A stretch of DNA of 64,000 nucleotides from Acidimicrobiia bacterium (lineage in GTDB: Bacteria; Acidobacteriota; Terriglobia; Bryobacterales; Bryobacteraceae): assembly GCA_016871315.1 (NCBI GenBank), contig VFZE01000003.1, forward strand, positions 124,001 to 188,000, written 5' to 3'. Below, piece after piece: positions 36,036 through 43,116 of this stretch. The position numbers were made by a program, and so were the translations under genes. The number at the start of each line of letters is the position of its first letter. Within the stretch, counting starts at the first letter, position 1. The notes under the pieces were generated by a model. It made no database searches. It had not been told where the DNA came from and saw nothing but the letters and a program-made list of their open reading frames with translations.

Positions 36036-37070
36036 GTGAGAGTCAAAGAACTGGCCGAGTGGCTGGGCGCTACTTTTGAAGGCGACGGCGAACGGGAAAT
36101 CGCCGGTGTATCTTCGCTGGACCGTGCCGGCGCGGAAGACGTCGCATTCGCCGTAGGCAAGAAAGGCGAGGATCTGGCGTCCTCTTCGGCGGCCGGCTGC
36201 CTGCTTGTCGGGCAAGCCTTCGCCAATCCCAACGGCCGCACCTTGATCCGCGTTCAGGATCCGCGCGCCGCGGTGGCGCGGACGATTCACCGCCTTCACC
36301 CGCCGCTCACCCATGACGCCGGCATTCATCCCTCCGCCGTAGTGGCGGATTCGGCCGTGCTTGGCGAGGGTGTCTCCATCGGGCCGCTGGCCGGCGTTGG
36401 AAAGGGCGCCCGGATCGGAGCGGAAACCCGCATCGGCCCCGGCTGCATGATCGGCGAGCGGGTGCAAATCGGCGCGCGCTGCCTGCTGCATTCCCATGTC
36501 ACCGTGTATGAGAACGTGGATATCGGCGACCGCGCGGTGCTGCACTCGGGTTGCGTGATCGGCGCCGACGGCTTCGGTTTCGTGCTGGAAGGGGAACGCT
36601 ACCAGAAGTTCCCGCAGATCGGCAGCGTCATCATCGGCGATGACGTCGAGATCGGCGCCAACAGCTGCGTCGACCGTGCCGCGCTGGGCGTGACATGGAT
36701 CGGCGAAGGCACCAAGCTCGACAACATGGTCCACGTGGGCCATAACTGCCGCATCGGACGCCACGTTGTGGTGGCCGCGCAGACCGGCTTCTCCGGCGGT
36801 GTCGTGGTCGAGGATTACGCGGTGATCGGCGGCCAGGTCGGCATCGGCGACAAGGTGCGCATCGAATCGCGCGCCGTGATCGGTTCCGGCGCCGGCATTC
36901 TCACCAGCAAGATCGTGCGCGGCGGCCAGGTTGTCTGGGGCACGCCGGCTCGCCCGCTCAAGGAACACCTGGAGCAACTGGCGAACCTGGCACGCCTGCC
37001 CGAGCTGCGCCGCCAGGTGCGCCAGCTGAAACAAACCATCGATCAGATGCGGAACCGCCAGGAGAAGTAG
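36036..37070 (+). CDS. lpxD: UDP-3-O-acylglucosamine N-acyltransferase LpxD
   Basis: Third enzyme of lipid A synthesis: adds a second acyl chain to UDP-3-O-acyl-GlcN. About 344 residues. The N-terminal uridine-binding domain (VKELAEWLGATFEGDGE to about residue 95) is followed by a left-handed beta-helix (IHPSAVVADSAVLGEGVSIG) and a C-terminal helix (QLKQTIDQMRNRQE). The catalytic His lies in DNMVHVGHNCRIG (about residue 236). Start is one of two consecutive GTG codons, 36033 or 36036; I favour 36036 because AGGAGGT ends at 36032. It is divergent from lpxA and followed 2 bases later by a P-loop gene. Confidence 0.94.
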   Translation: MRVKELAEWLGATFEGDGEREIAGVSSLDRAGAEDVAFAVGKKGEDLASSSAAGCLLVGQAFANPNGRTLIRVQDPRAAVARTIHRLHPPLTHDAGIHPSAVVADSAVLGEGVSIGPLAGVGKGARIGAETRIGPGCMIGERVQIGARCLLHSHVTVYENVDIGDRAVLHSGCVIGADGFGFVLEGERYQKFPQIGSVIIGDDVEIGANSCVDRAALGVTWIGEGTKLDNMVHVGHNCRIGRHVVVAAQTGFSGGVVVEDYAVIGGQVGIGDKVRIESRAVIGSGAGILTSKIVRGGQVVWGTPARPLKEHLEQLANLARLPELRRQVRQLKQTIDQMRNRQEK

Positions 37071-37072
37071 CG

Positions 37073-37693
37073 ATGCTGGTTGTCGTCGGCGGCCATACGC
37101 GCAACATCGGAAAGACGTCGGTCGCCGCAGGCCTGATCGCCGCGCTGCCGGAAGCCCGTTGGACGGCGATGAAGATCACCCAGCACGGCCATGGCATCTG
37201 CTCCGCCGCCGGCGAGCCTTGCGACTGCGCCATCGAGTATGAGCACCCCTTCGCGCTCAGCCAGGAAACCGCTCCTAGCTCTACCGACAGCGGACGTTTC
37301 CTCGCGGCTGGCGCGGAGCGGGCCTACTGGCTAAGGACGCCCATCGGCCATTTGGGCCAGGCGATGACACAGGTACGCAGCATCCTCGCAAGCAGCGAGA
37401 ATGCCGTCTTTGAGTCCAACAGCATTCTGAATTTTCTCCGGCCCGATCTCTTTCTTGCCGTGTTGGATTATTCCTCCACCGACATGAAGGACTCCGCACG
37501 GCGGTTCCTCAGCCGCGCAGACGCGCTGGTGATTGTGGAACGTAATCATCAGGCCATTTCCTGGGAGGGTGTGCCGGAGCGATGGCTCACCGGCAAACCG
37601 CAATTCCACGCCAAACCTCCGCGCTACGTGACTCGGGAACTGGCTGAATTCGTGGCCGGGCGGCTGGGCATCAAGCCGGCGGCAGCGAGATGA
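37073..37693 (+). CDS. P-loop NTPase (SIMIBI-like, MobB/BioD-type Walker A), function unknown
   Basis: A 206-residue soluble protein with an N-terminal strand and P-loop LVVVGGHTRNIGKTS. The spacing G-x5-GKT matches the dethiobiotin-synthase-like subgroup of SIMIBI NTPases more than the classic G-x4-GKT. CSAAGEPCDCAIEYEH holds three cysteines within ten residues, a possible metal site. ENAVFESNSILNFLRPDLFL carries a Glu/Asn patch seen in MobB-like proteins. It starts 2 bases after lpxD, so it is in the same operon, and its 3' end overlaps the convergent kinase by 23 bases. Candidate roles are a GTPase or ATPase in cofactor or lipid A work; I do not assign one. Confidence 0.7.
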   Translation: MLVVVGGHTRNIGKTSVAAGLIAALPEARWTAMKITQHGHGICSAAGEPCDCAIEYEHPFALSQETAPSSTDSGRFLAAGAERAYWLRTPIGHLGQAMTQVRSILASSENAVFESNSILNFLRPDLFLAVLDYSSTDMKDSARRFLSRADALVIVERNHQAISWEGVPERWLTGKPQFHAKPPRYVTRELAEFVAGRLGIKPAAAR

Positions 37694-38372
37694 TTACGCG
37701 CAGACCGCGCAGCGGCTCCGAATGCGCTTCCATGCGGCCACCGGCGTTTTCGACGATGCGCCGGGCACTGGCCATCGCAAGCCCCGATCCGGCCGGCGCC
37801 TGCGGATGGAATGGTTCGAACATTCGCTCCATCTGGTCCAGACTCACGGCGAAGCCGGGAGCTCCCACCTCCAGCCGCGCAGTGCCTCCGGCGGTGCAGG
37901 CATGCACATGAATCGCCGATTTGCCCCTGGTGATCTGATCAAACCAGACATAGAGACTTCTCATCAGGTGCCGCGCCTGCCCAGGATCCATTCTCACCAC
38001 CAGCGGGCCATCCGTGACGGTGATGCGGAACAGGGCAGGATCGAGCCCGGATTCCTTGATTGCTTCGGTGATGCCCTCAGCCAGATCGATAGGCTGCCGG
38101 CACACGGCAGCCGCTTGAAGATAGTTCACCGCGTCGGACAGGATCCAGTTCATCTGGTCCACCAGCTGTTCCAGCTTTTCCAGCTGTTGGCGCGTCCGCT
38201 CATCTTGCCGCGGCACGACCATTCTCAGGTAATAGGAGATCGACTCCACCGCGCTCAGCGGCTGGCGCAATTCGTGGGCAAGATGACCCACCACTTCGGA
38301 TGCCTCCGGAGCGGCGGATTCTCTCGTGGTCGAATCAAACTTCAGAACTAGGGCTTGAGCGGCGTCTGGCAT
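37671..38372 (-). CDS. Soluble histidine kinase (HisKA/HATPase), orphan
   Basis: A 233-residue kinase core with no membrane helices or sensory domain: only about 28 residues precede the HisKA box VVGHLAHELRQPLSAVES (phospho-His in LAHELRQP). The HATPase region is compact; the C-terminal GSGLAMASARRIVENAGG matches the G2 box, but the N and G1 boxes are weak (SLYVWFDQ, EVGAPGF), so ATP binding may be reduced. No response regulator adjoins it. Its 3' end overlaps the P-loop gene. It may be a phosphotransfer component or a degenerate kinase. Confidence 0.8.
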   Translation of the reverse strand: MPDAAQALVLKFDSTTRESAAPEASEVVGHLAHELRQPLSAVESISYYLRMVVPRQDERTRQQLEKLEQLVDQMNWILSDAVNYLQAAAVCRQPIDLAEGITEAIKESGLDPALFRITVTDGPLVVRMDPGQARHLMRSLYVWFDQITRGKSAIHVHACTAGGTARLEVGAPGFAVSLDQMERMFEPFHPQAPAGSGLAMASARRIVENAGGRMEAHSEPLRGLRVIISLPPA

Positions 38373-38453
38373 CGGAACTTTAGCACTCGGATTATAAACA
38401 CAGTTTGCAGCCGGCGGGGACGCTTCCGTTCTAGCCGCGTTCGGGCAAAAGGG

Positions 38454-38696
38454 TCAGTAAGGCGAGCTCAACAAGGTGAACTCGAAACGCCGCGCATCCA
38501 ACCCGCGCGAGTTGAGCTGCTGGATGCATCCGGCCGGCGATTCTGCGATCGCTTCAATTCTGCGCAACGGCAGCGTCGCCGGAGAATACAGCTCCAGCGC
38601 GATCCAACTTCCCGCAACCTGCTTGCGCTCCTCCAGATCGAGCCGCTCCGGCTCCCGCCCTATGAACCGCGTCAGGTCCGCTGCTGTCGTTGGCAT
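38454..38696 (-). CDS. Small hypothetical protein
   Basis: An 80-residue protein beginning MPTTAADLTRFIGREPERLD. No known domain recognised; no signal peptide. ALELYSPATLPLRRIEAIAE and IQQLNSRGLDARRFEFTLL look like a compact alpha/beta protein. The frame could start 15 residues earlier at 38741, but the ATG at 38696 gives a more protein-like N-terminus. It lies between the kinase and the lactate permease, divergent from the latter. The gene is plausible from composition but not proven. Confidence 0.55.
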   Translation of the reverse strand: MPTTAADLTRFIGREPERLDLEERKQVAGSWIALELYSPATLPLRRIEAIAESPAGCIQQLNSRGLDARRFEFTLLSSPY

Positions 38697-38758
38697 AAGA
38701 GTAAAGATTCTACCGCAATTACACCCTTGCCGGCCGGTCAAGTCAGCCTACCCCTCAG

Positions 38759-38788
38759 TTGACAGCCACCCCTGAGATCGACTATGAA
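38759..38788 (+). promoter_or_regulatory. Candidate sigma-70 promoter for the lactate permease
   Basis: A perfect -35 TTGACA (38759-38764), an 18-base spacer and TATGAA (38783-38788, 4 of 6). The transcript would start about 5 bases before the ATG at 38800, so it would be nearly leaderless. Confidence 0.55.
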
Positions 38789-38799
38789 GGTCAATCACC

Positions 38800-40407
38800 A
38801 TGTGGCAACAAAACTACACCCCCGTCGCCGACAGCCTCGCCGTTTCGACGCTCCTGGCTTCCCTCCCCATTTTCGTCCTGCTGCTTTTGATCGGCATCAT
38901 CCGCAAGCCGGCCTGGATCGCCGCGCTTAGCGGACTCGGTGCCGCGATGGTCGTCGCCCTCGGCGTTTACCAGATGCCGGTCGAAACCATGCTCAGCGCC
39001 GTCGGATTCGGCGCGGCGTTCGGATTGTTCCCCATCGGCTGGATTGTTTACTGGGCCATCGTGCTCTACCGCATGACCGTCGACACCGGCAAGTTCGAAA
39101 TCATCAAGGACTCCATCGGCGGCCTCACCGATGACCGGCGTCTCCAGGCGCTCCTCATCGCCTTCGCCCTCGGCGCTTTCATCGAAGGCGCCGCCGGCTT
39201 CGGCACTCCCGTCGCCGTCGCAGCCGCGATGATGACCGGCCTCGGCTTCTCCCCGTTCTATTCCGCCGGCATCTGCCTGCTGGCCAACACCGCCCCGGTG
39301 GCGTTCGGCTCCATTGGCATTCCGATCTTCACACTCGCCGGCATCACCGGACTGCCCCTGCTGGATCTCAGCGCCTGGGTGGGCCGCATCTGCGCGCCGG
39401 TTTCGCTGTTCGTCCCGGCATACCTGATCCTTGTGATGGGCGGCTGGAAAGCGCTGCGCGGCGTGATGCCCGCGGCGGCGATTTGCGGCGTCGCCTTCGC
39501 CGGAACCCAGTTCTACGTATCCAACTACATCGGCCCGCAGCTCACCGACATCCTCAGCGCCCTGGCTGCCATCATCTCCCTTGTCATTCTGTTCAAAATC
39601 TGGAAGCCGGCCGATGTTTACGTGCTCGAAGGCGCCGAAGCCAGCGTCACGCCCAAGCGCCACAGCGCCGCCGCAACCCTGCAAGCCTGGTCTCCCTATC
39701 TCTTTCTGGTCTTGTTCGTCCTGCTGTGGGGTAACGACGCGATCAAGGCATTCCTGAATCAGGCCACAACCATCATCGCCTGGCCCGGCCTTCACAACCT
39801 GGTCGAGCGCATCCCTCCGGTGGTCGGCGCTGCGGCGCCTTACAAGGCGGAGTTCGCCTTCAATCTCTTCTCCGCCGCCGGAACCGCCTGCCTGTTCGCA
39901 ACGCTCGCCTCTATGATCACCCTGAAGATCTCGCCCGCGAAATACGTCAGCATCCTCGCCGCCACCTGGCGCCAGCTGTTCCTCAGCATGGTCACCATCG
40001 CCAGCGTTCTCGGTCTCGCCTTTCTCATGAACTACTGCGGCGCCACCGCGACCCTTGGCTTGGCCTTCGCCGCCACCGGCGTGCTATTCCCCTACTTCAG
40101 CGCCATGCTTGGCTGGCTCGGCGTATTCCTCACCGGCAGCGACACCTCCGCCAATGCCCTCTTCGGCAACCTGCAAGTGGTCACCGCCAACAGGCTCAAC
40201 CTGGATCCCATTCTGATGGCTGCCTCCAATTCCAGCGGCGGCGTCATGGGTAAGATGATCAGCTTGCAGAGCATCGCCGTGGCTGCCGCCGCCACCGCCA
40301 TGGCCACCTCTGAAGAAGCCAAGCTGTTCCGCTTCACCATGCGCCACAGCATTTTTCTCGCTTCGGTCCTCGGTTTAGTCACCACTTTCTACGCCTATGT
40401 CCTCTAG
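38800..40407 (+). CDS. lctP: L-lactate permease (LctP/LldP family)
   Basis: A 535-residue inner-membrane transporter with about 12-14 hydrophobic helices, importing lactate or glycolate with protons. Family signatures are WQQNYTPVADSLAVSTLLAS at the start, FALGAFIEGAAGFGTPVA, and TGSDTSANALFGNLQV near the end. Length is normal. A TTGACA promoter precedes it. The stop lies 11 bases inside the next gene (TIM-barrel protein), so the two are translationally coupled; this suggests uptake and metabolism of a small hydroxy acid or related carbon source. Confidence 0.93.
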   Translation: MWQQNYTPVADSLAVSTLLASLPIFVLLLLIGIIRKPAWIAALSGLGAAMVVALGVYQMPVETMLSAVGFGAAFGLFPIGWIVYWAIVLYRMTVDTGKFEIIKDSIGGLTDDRRLQALLIAFALGAFIEGAAGFGTPVAVAAAMMTGLGFSPFYSAGICLLANTAPVAFGSIGIPIFTLAGITGLPLLDLSAWVGRICAPVSLFVPAYLILVMGGWKALRGVMPAAAICGVAFAGTQFYVSNYIGPQLTDILSALAAIISLVILFKIWKPADVYVLEGAEASVTPKRHSAAATLQAWSPYLFLVLFVLLWGNDAIKAFLNQATTIIAWPGLHNLVERIPPVVGAAAPYKAEFAFNLFSAAGTACLFATLASMITLKISPAKYVSILAATWRQLFLSMVTIASVLGLAFLMNYCGATATLGLAFAATGVLFPYFSAMLGWLGVFLTGSDTSANALFGNLQVVTANRLNLDPILMAASNSSGGVMGKMISLQSIAVAAAATAMATSEEAKLFRFTMRHSIFLASVLGLVTTFYAYVL

Positions 40408-41320
40408 AAAACTTGGCCCCGCCATCCTGCACTCGGTAAGCTACTCCGGCAGCTGGGGGCAAGCGTTCCTTTCCCTCGATGAGTTCCTTGCTAGAGCCGC
40501 CGGACTCGGCTTCCAAGGGGTGATGCTGATGGCCAAGCGCCCTCACCTGAGCCCCCTCGACTACGACGCCGCGGCCCGCGAACGCCTGCGCAACCGCCTG
40601 GACTCCCTCGGCCTGCGCACGATCTGCCTGGCCGGCTACACCAATTTCACTTGCGATCTGCAGCATACCGAAATCCCGCACCGCGAAATCCAGATTCAGT
40701 ACGTCGTGGAGCTGGCGCGCCTCACCGCCGGTATCGGCGGCAACCTCGTCCGCGTTTTCACCGGCTACGATCACCCGGCCTCCTCTCACCTGCCCCAGTG
40801 GAACATGGTGGTCGCCGCGCTGAAGGAATGCGCCCAGCGCACCGCCCACCTCGGCGTCACCATCGGCGTTCAGAACCACCACGACGTCGGCGTCGATTAC
40901 CAAAGCATGTTCGACCTCATCCAGGCCATCGGCGAACCCAACTGCCGCGCGCTCTACGACGCCTGGGCTCCGGCTCTGCAAGAGCAGGATCTCGTGGCCG
41001 CCGCCGCCCTCATGGCCCCCGTCACCGCCCACACCACCATCGCCGATTACCAGTTGCGCCCGCGCTACCGCTACAACGCCCCGGTGATCAACTATGTACC
41101 GCAGACGCCCTATGCGCAGGCTGTTCCCATGGGCGAGGGCTTCATCGACTACGAAGGTTTCCTTCGATCGATGCTCGAGCACGGCTTCTCCGGCTCCCTC
41201 GCTTACGAGATGTGCTCTCCGCTGCTCGGCGGCGGTAGCCTCGAGAACCTCGACCGTTACGCGCGCAAGTTCCTGGAATACATGGAACGGTTCCGCGCCC
41301 GAACCATGGCTGCCGGTTGA
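40397..41320 (+). CDS. Sugar phosphate isomerase/epimerase family (TIM barrel) protein
   Basis: A 307-residue AP-endonuclease-2-like TIM barrel (xylose isomerase-like), cytoplasmic. Recognisable are GFQGVMLMAKRPHLSPLDYD, the LAGYTNFTCD strand, the IGVQNHHDVGVDY metal-site region (Gln where many members have Glu), YDAWAPAL and the C-terminal YEMCSPLLGG Glu. It overlaps the lactate permease by 11 bases. The enzyme probably isomerises or epimerises a sugar or inositol-like compound, but the family is broad and the substrate cannot be read off. Confidence 0.85.
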   Translation: MSSRKLGPAILHSVSYSGSWGQAFLSLDEFLARAAGLGFQGVMLMAKRPHLSPLDYDAAARERLRNRLDSLGLRTICLAGYTNFTCDLQHTEIPHREIQIQYVVELARLTAGIGGNLVRVFTGYDHPASSHLPQWNMVVAALKECAQRTAHLGVTIGVQNHHDVGVDYQSMFDLIQAIGEPNCRALYDAWAPALQEQDLVAAAALMAPVTAHTTIADYQLRPRYRYNAPVINYVPQTPYAQAVPMGEGFIDYEGFLRSMLEHGFSGSLAYEMCSPLLGGGSLENLDRYARKFLEYMERFRARTMAAG

Positions 41321-41447
41321 GCCACAAGAAATTTTCCGGTTTCCCCGCACCCCACCTCTTGACCGGAGACCTCTGTTTGGATTAGCCTTCAATCATTCTC
41401 CGGAGACGAAGCGCCAGCCCAGTCCACGGAAAACTTTGGAACCACCG

Positions 41448-42116
41448 GTGGTCATACTCTTATTCGGCCCGCCAGGTAGCGGGAAGGGAACGCAGTCGCG
41501 ACTGCTCAGCCAATGGCTGGGCATCCCCTCCATCTCCACCGGCGACCTGCTGCGCGCAGAAGCCGAATCCGACACCCCGCCGGGCCGGGAATTGGCGCGG
41601 CTTCTCAAGGCTGGCCAGTTGGCCGGTGACGGCTTGGTGAATCAGATTGTCGCGCGGAGCCTGGACAGCCTCAACGGCTCCGGAGTCATCCTGGACGGCT
41701 ACCCGCGGACTCCTCAACAAGCCGTCTTTCTCGAGGACGTCCTCCACAAACGCGGCCAGGCCGCCCCTGTGGTCATCCACCTTCGCGTCCCCAACGAAGT
41801 CCTCGTCCAGCGTCTGGCTACCCGTCGCCAGTGCCCGTCCTGCGGCCGTGGCTATAATCTGAACGAGCATCGTCCAACCCGCGATGGCCTCTGCGACGAT
41901 TGCGGCGCTTCACTCATCGCCCGTGATGATGATGAAGCCGGCGTCATCGTCCGCCGCCTCGCCGATCACCATAGCCGCACCGAAGCCGTCCTGCAACACT
42001 ACGCCAAGGGAAACTACTACCTCTTGGACGGCGACCGCCCCACAGCGGAGGTCTTTGCGGAAATCCGCGCGATCGTGGAGTCGGAACTCGCTTCCGATGC
42101 CAACCAGCCCCATTAG
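41448..42116 (+). CDS. adk: Adenylate kinase, zinc-type LID
   Basis: Catalyses ATP + AMP to 2 ADP in the cytoplasm. 222 residues from GTG 41448. P-loop FGPPGSGKGTQ, AMP-site STGDLLR and DGYPRTPQQA are present. The LID carries CPSCG and CDDCG (C-x2-C ... C-x2-C), the four-cysteine zinc site found in many Gram-positive enzymes and some others, where E. coli has none. The start is uncertain: the frame stays open upstream across the preceding gene, but the protein family begins at the P-loop strand VVILLFGPPG, so GTG 41448 (or TTG a few codons earlier) fits. This may be a second copy, since adk normally lies in a ribosomal operon. Confidence 0.9.
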   Translation: MVILLFGPPGSGKGTQSRLLSQWLGIPSISTGDLLRAEAESDTPPGRELARLLKAGQLAGDGLVNQIVARSLDSLNGSGVILDGYPRTPQQAVFLEDVLHKRGQAAPVVIHLRVPNEVLVQRLATRRQCPSCGRGYNLNEHRPTRDGLCDDCGASLIARDDDEAGVIVRRLADHHSRTEAVLQHYAKGNYYLLDGDRPTAEVFAEIRAIVESELASDANQPH

Positions 42117-42253
42117 CTGGGAAACGTGGGTGTGCGGATTCACCCAACAGGGTGATATTCCCCTGCTCCCCGCCAGCACAGCTCCTCCAACCTATTGAAA
42201 ATACAATAATCGGAGTTTGGTATCTCATTTGCGCTTTTTGCTAGCATCATAGT

Positions 42254-42342
42254 CGTCATCGACTAACCCCAGGCGACGAGGCCCAGCTCGTCGTCAGCCC
42301 CTCTGAGCGAGGCCCCGGGTCCCCAAAAACCCGGGGCCTTTT
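42254..42342 (+). ncRNA. Candidate small RNA or attenuator
   Basis: The predicted span runs from the start expected for the extended -10 TGCTAGCAT to the end of the terminator. It contains the hairpin CGACGAG/CTCGTCG (42274-42280 with 42287-42293) and ends in the GC-rich terminator. No known RNA family was recognised. There is no ORF of note inside. Confidence 0.35.
42311..42342 (+). terminator. Rho-independent terminator
   Basis: A perfect 10-bp stem GGCCCCGGGT/ACCCGGGGCC (42311-42320 with 42329-42338) with an 8-base loop, followed by TTTT. It is 195 bases after the adk stop and 85 bases before the PilZ ATG. Confidence 0.85.
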
Positions 42343-42426
42343 CGATTGTCTTCCCCCTTCCATCCATTAAGCCCTAATGAACACTTACTTTGTGCCGATC
42401 CAGATCTACGAGGGCTTCGCCTCCCC

Positions 42427-42762
42427 ATGAGCATTCGACGCGACTTGCGCCGCCACAAACGGGAAATCTTGGAGGCTCGCGTCAGCCTCAGCTGGACCGA
42501 CCCCCTCGGTGTCACCCGCTTTGCCCTGGGCCGCGGCCTCGACATCTCCTCATCCGGCATGCGCCTGGAACTGGACGAACCCATTCCCGCCAGAACCTAC
42601 GTCAACTTCAAGCTGGTTGGGATCCGCTTTGAGGGATCTGGTTCGGTGCGTCATTGCCGCCGCATCGGCATGCGCCACCAAGTGGGTCTGGAGTTCACCG
42701 GCGGGTTGCAGTGGCGATTCACCAACCTCACGGCCCCAAGCTACGAACTGGTTCAGGCCTGA
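42427..42762 (+). CDS. PilZ-domain protein
   Basis: A 111-residue stand-alone PilZ domain. RRDLRRHKRE near the N-terminus resembles the RxxxR arginine motif that binds cyclic di-GMP, and GLDISSSGMRLELD matches the D/NxSxxG motif. The fold is completed by VNFKLVGIRFEGSGSVRHCR and HQVGLEF. It is probably a cytoplasmic cyclic di-GMP receptor affecting motility or surface polysaccharide, which fits a genome with flagella about 10 kb downstream; that link is inference. The ATG at 42427 was chosen because the domain begins there. Its last 10 bases overlap the convergent small gene. Confidence 0.85.
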   Translation: MSIRRDLRRHKREILEARVSLSWTDPLGVTRFALGRGLDISSSGMRLELDEPIPARTYVNFKLVGIRFEGSGSVRHCRRIGMRHQVGLEFTGGLQWRFTNLTAPSYELVQA

Positions 42763-43070
42763 GCCCGCCGCCGCGACAGCGGAACTGAACTGCTGAAGTC
42801 CAGTTGCAACTGGCGCTGCCGGTAGAAATACTGCTCCGACTTGCCTGAAGCAGACTTCAAATACAACACCACGCGCCCGCCGAACCGCCCGGCAATCTCC
42901 TTGGCCACCGTGCGCTCCTGGTCGGCGGCATGAATCGGGGGGCCTCCGGTTTCGCTGATCCACCGCGATGTTTCTTCGTTCAACTGGCTCTCCAACTCGC
43001 GGTCCGAACACACCCAACGGCCGGCCCGCAGAATCGCTTTCCGGTTGTCCACGCGAACCAGCACGCTCAT
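42753..43070 (-). CDS. Hypothetical protein, 105 residues
   Basis: A short soluble protein starting MSVLVRVDNRKAILRAGRWV. No domain recognised; a central DQERTVAKEIAGRFGGRVVL and LKSASGKSEQYFYRQRQL suggest a small alpha/beta fold. It has no signal peptide or membrane segment. Its ATG is preceded 11 bases upstream by TATTAT (43082-43087, minus strand) and no ribosome-binding site, so it may be leaderless. It is divergent from the OFA transporter and overlaps the PilZ gene by 10 bases at its 3' end. Confidence 0.6.
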   Translation of the reverse strand: MSVLVRVDNRKAILRAGRWVCSDRELESQLNEETSRWISETGGPPIHAADQERTVAKEIAGRFGGRVVLYLKSASGKSEQYFYRQRQLQLDFSSSVPLSRRRAQA

Positions 43071-43081
43071 ATCGATCCATC

Positions 43082-43106
43082 ATAATACCGGATGACGGAA
43101 TATAAT
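43082..43106. promoter_or_regulatory. Divergent pair of -10 boxes
   Basis: TATTAT on the minus strand (43082-43087) faces the 105-residue gene, and a perfect TATAAT on the plus strand (43101-43106) faces the OFA transporter. Each lies 10-11 bases from its start codon. Confidence 0.5.
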
Positions 43107-43116
43107 GCCTGTACTC

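Larger units (their letters stand above)
42117..42426 (+). other. Intergenic region between adk and PilZ gene, with two hairpins
   Basis: 310 bases without a convincing gene. The 42190-42250 part is AT-rich compared with the surroundings and carries TGCTAGCAT (extended -10-like, hexamer 42242-42247). Downstream are a 7-bp hairpin at 42274-42293 and a perfect terminator at 42311-42342. The last 84 bases before the PilZ ATG show no clear signal. The layout fits a small RNA of about 90 nt or a leader with terminator. Confidence 0.55.

Noticed and set aside
38791-39795. Open frame opposite the lactate permease
   Set aside because: Shadow of the LctP gene with repetitive Gly/Asp/Glu composition.
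42346-42426. Upstream extension of the PilZ gene
   Set aside because: In-frame codons before 42427 show no PilZ similarity and begin just past a terminator; the ATG at 42427 fits the domain start.
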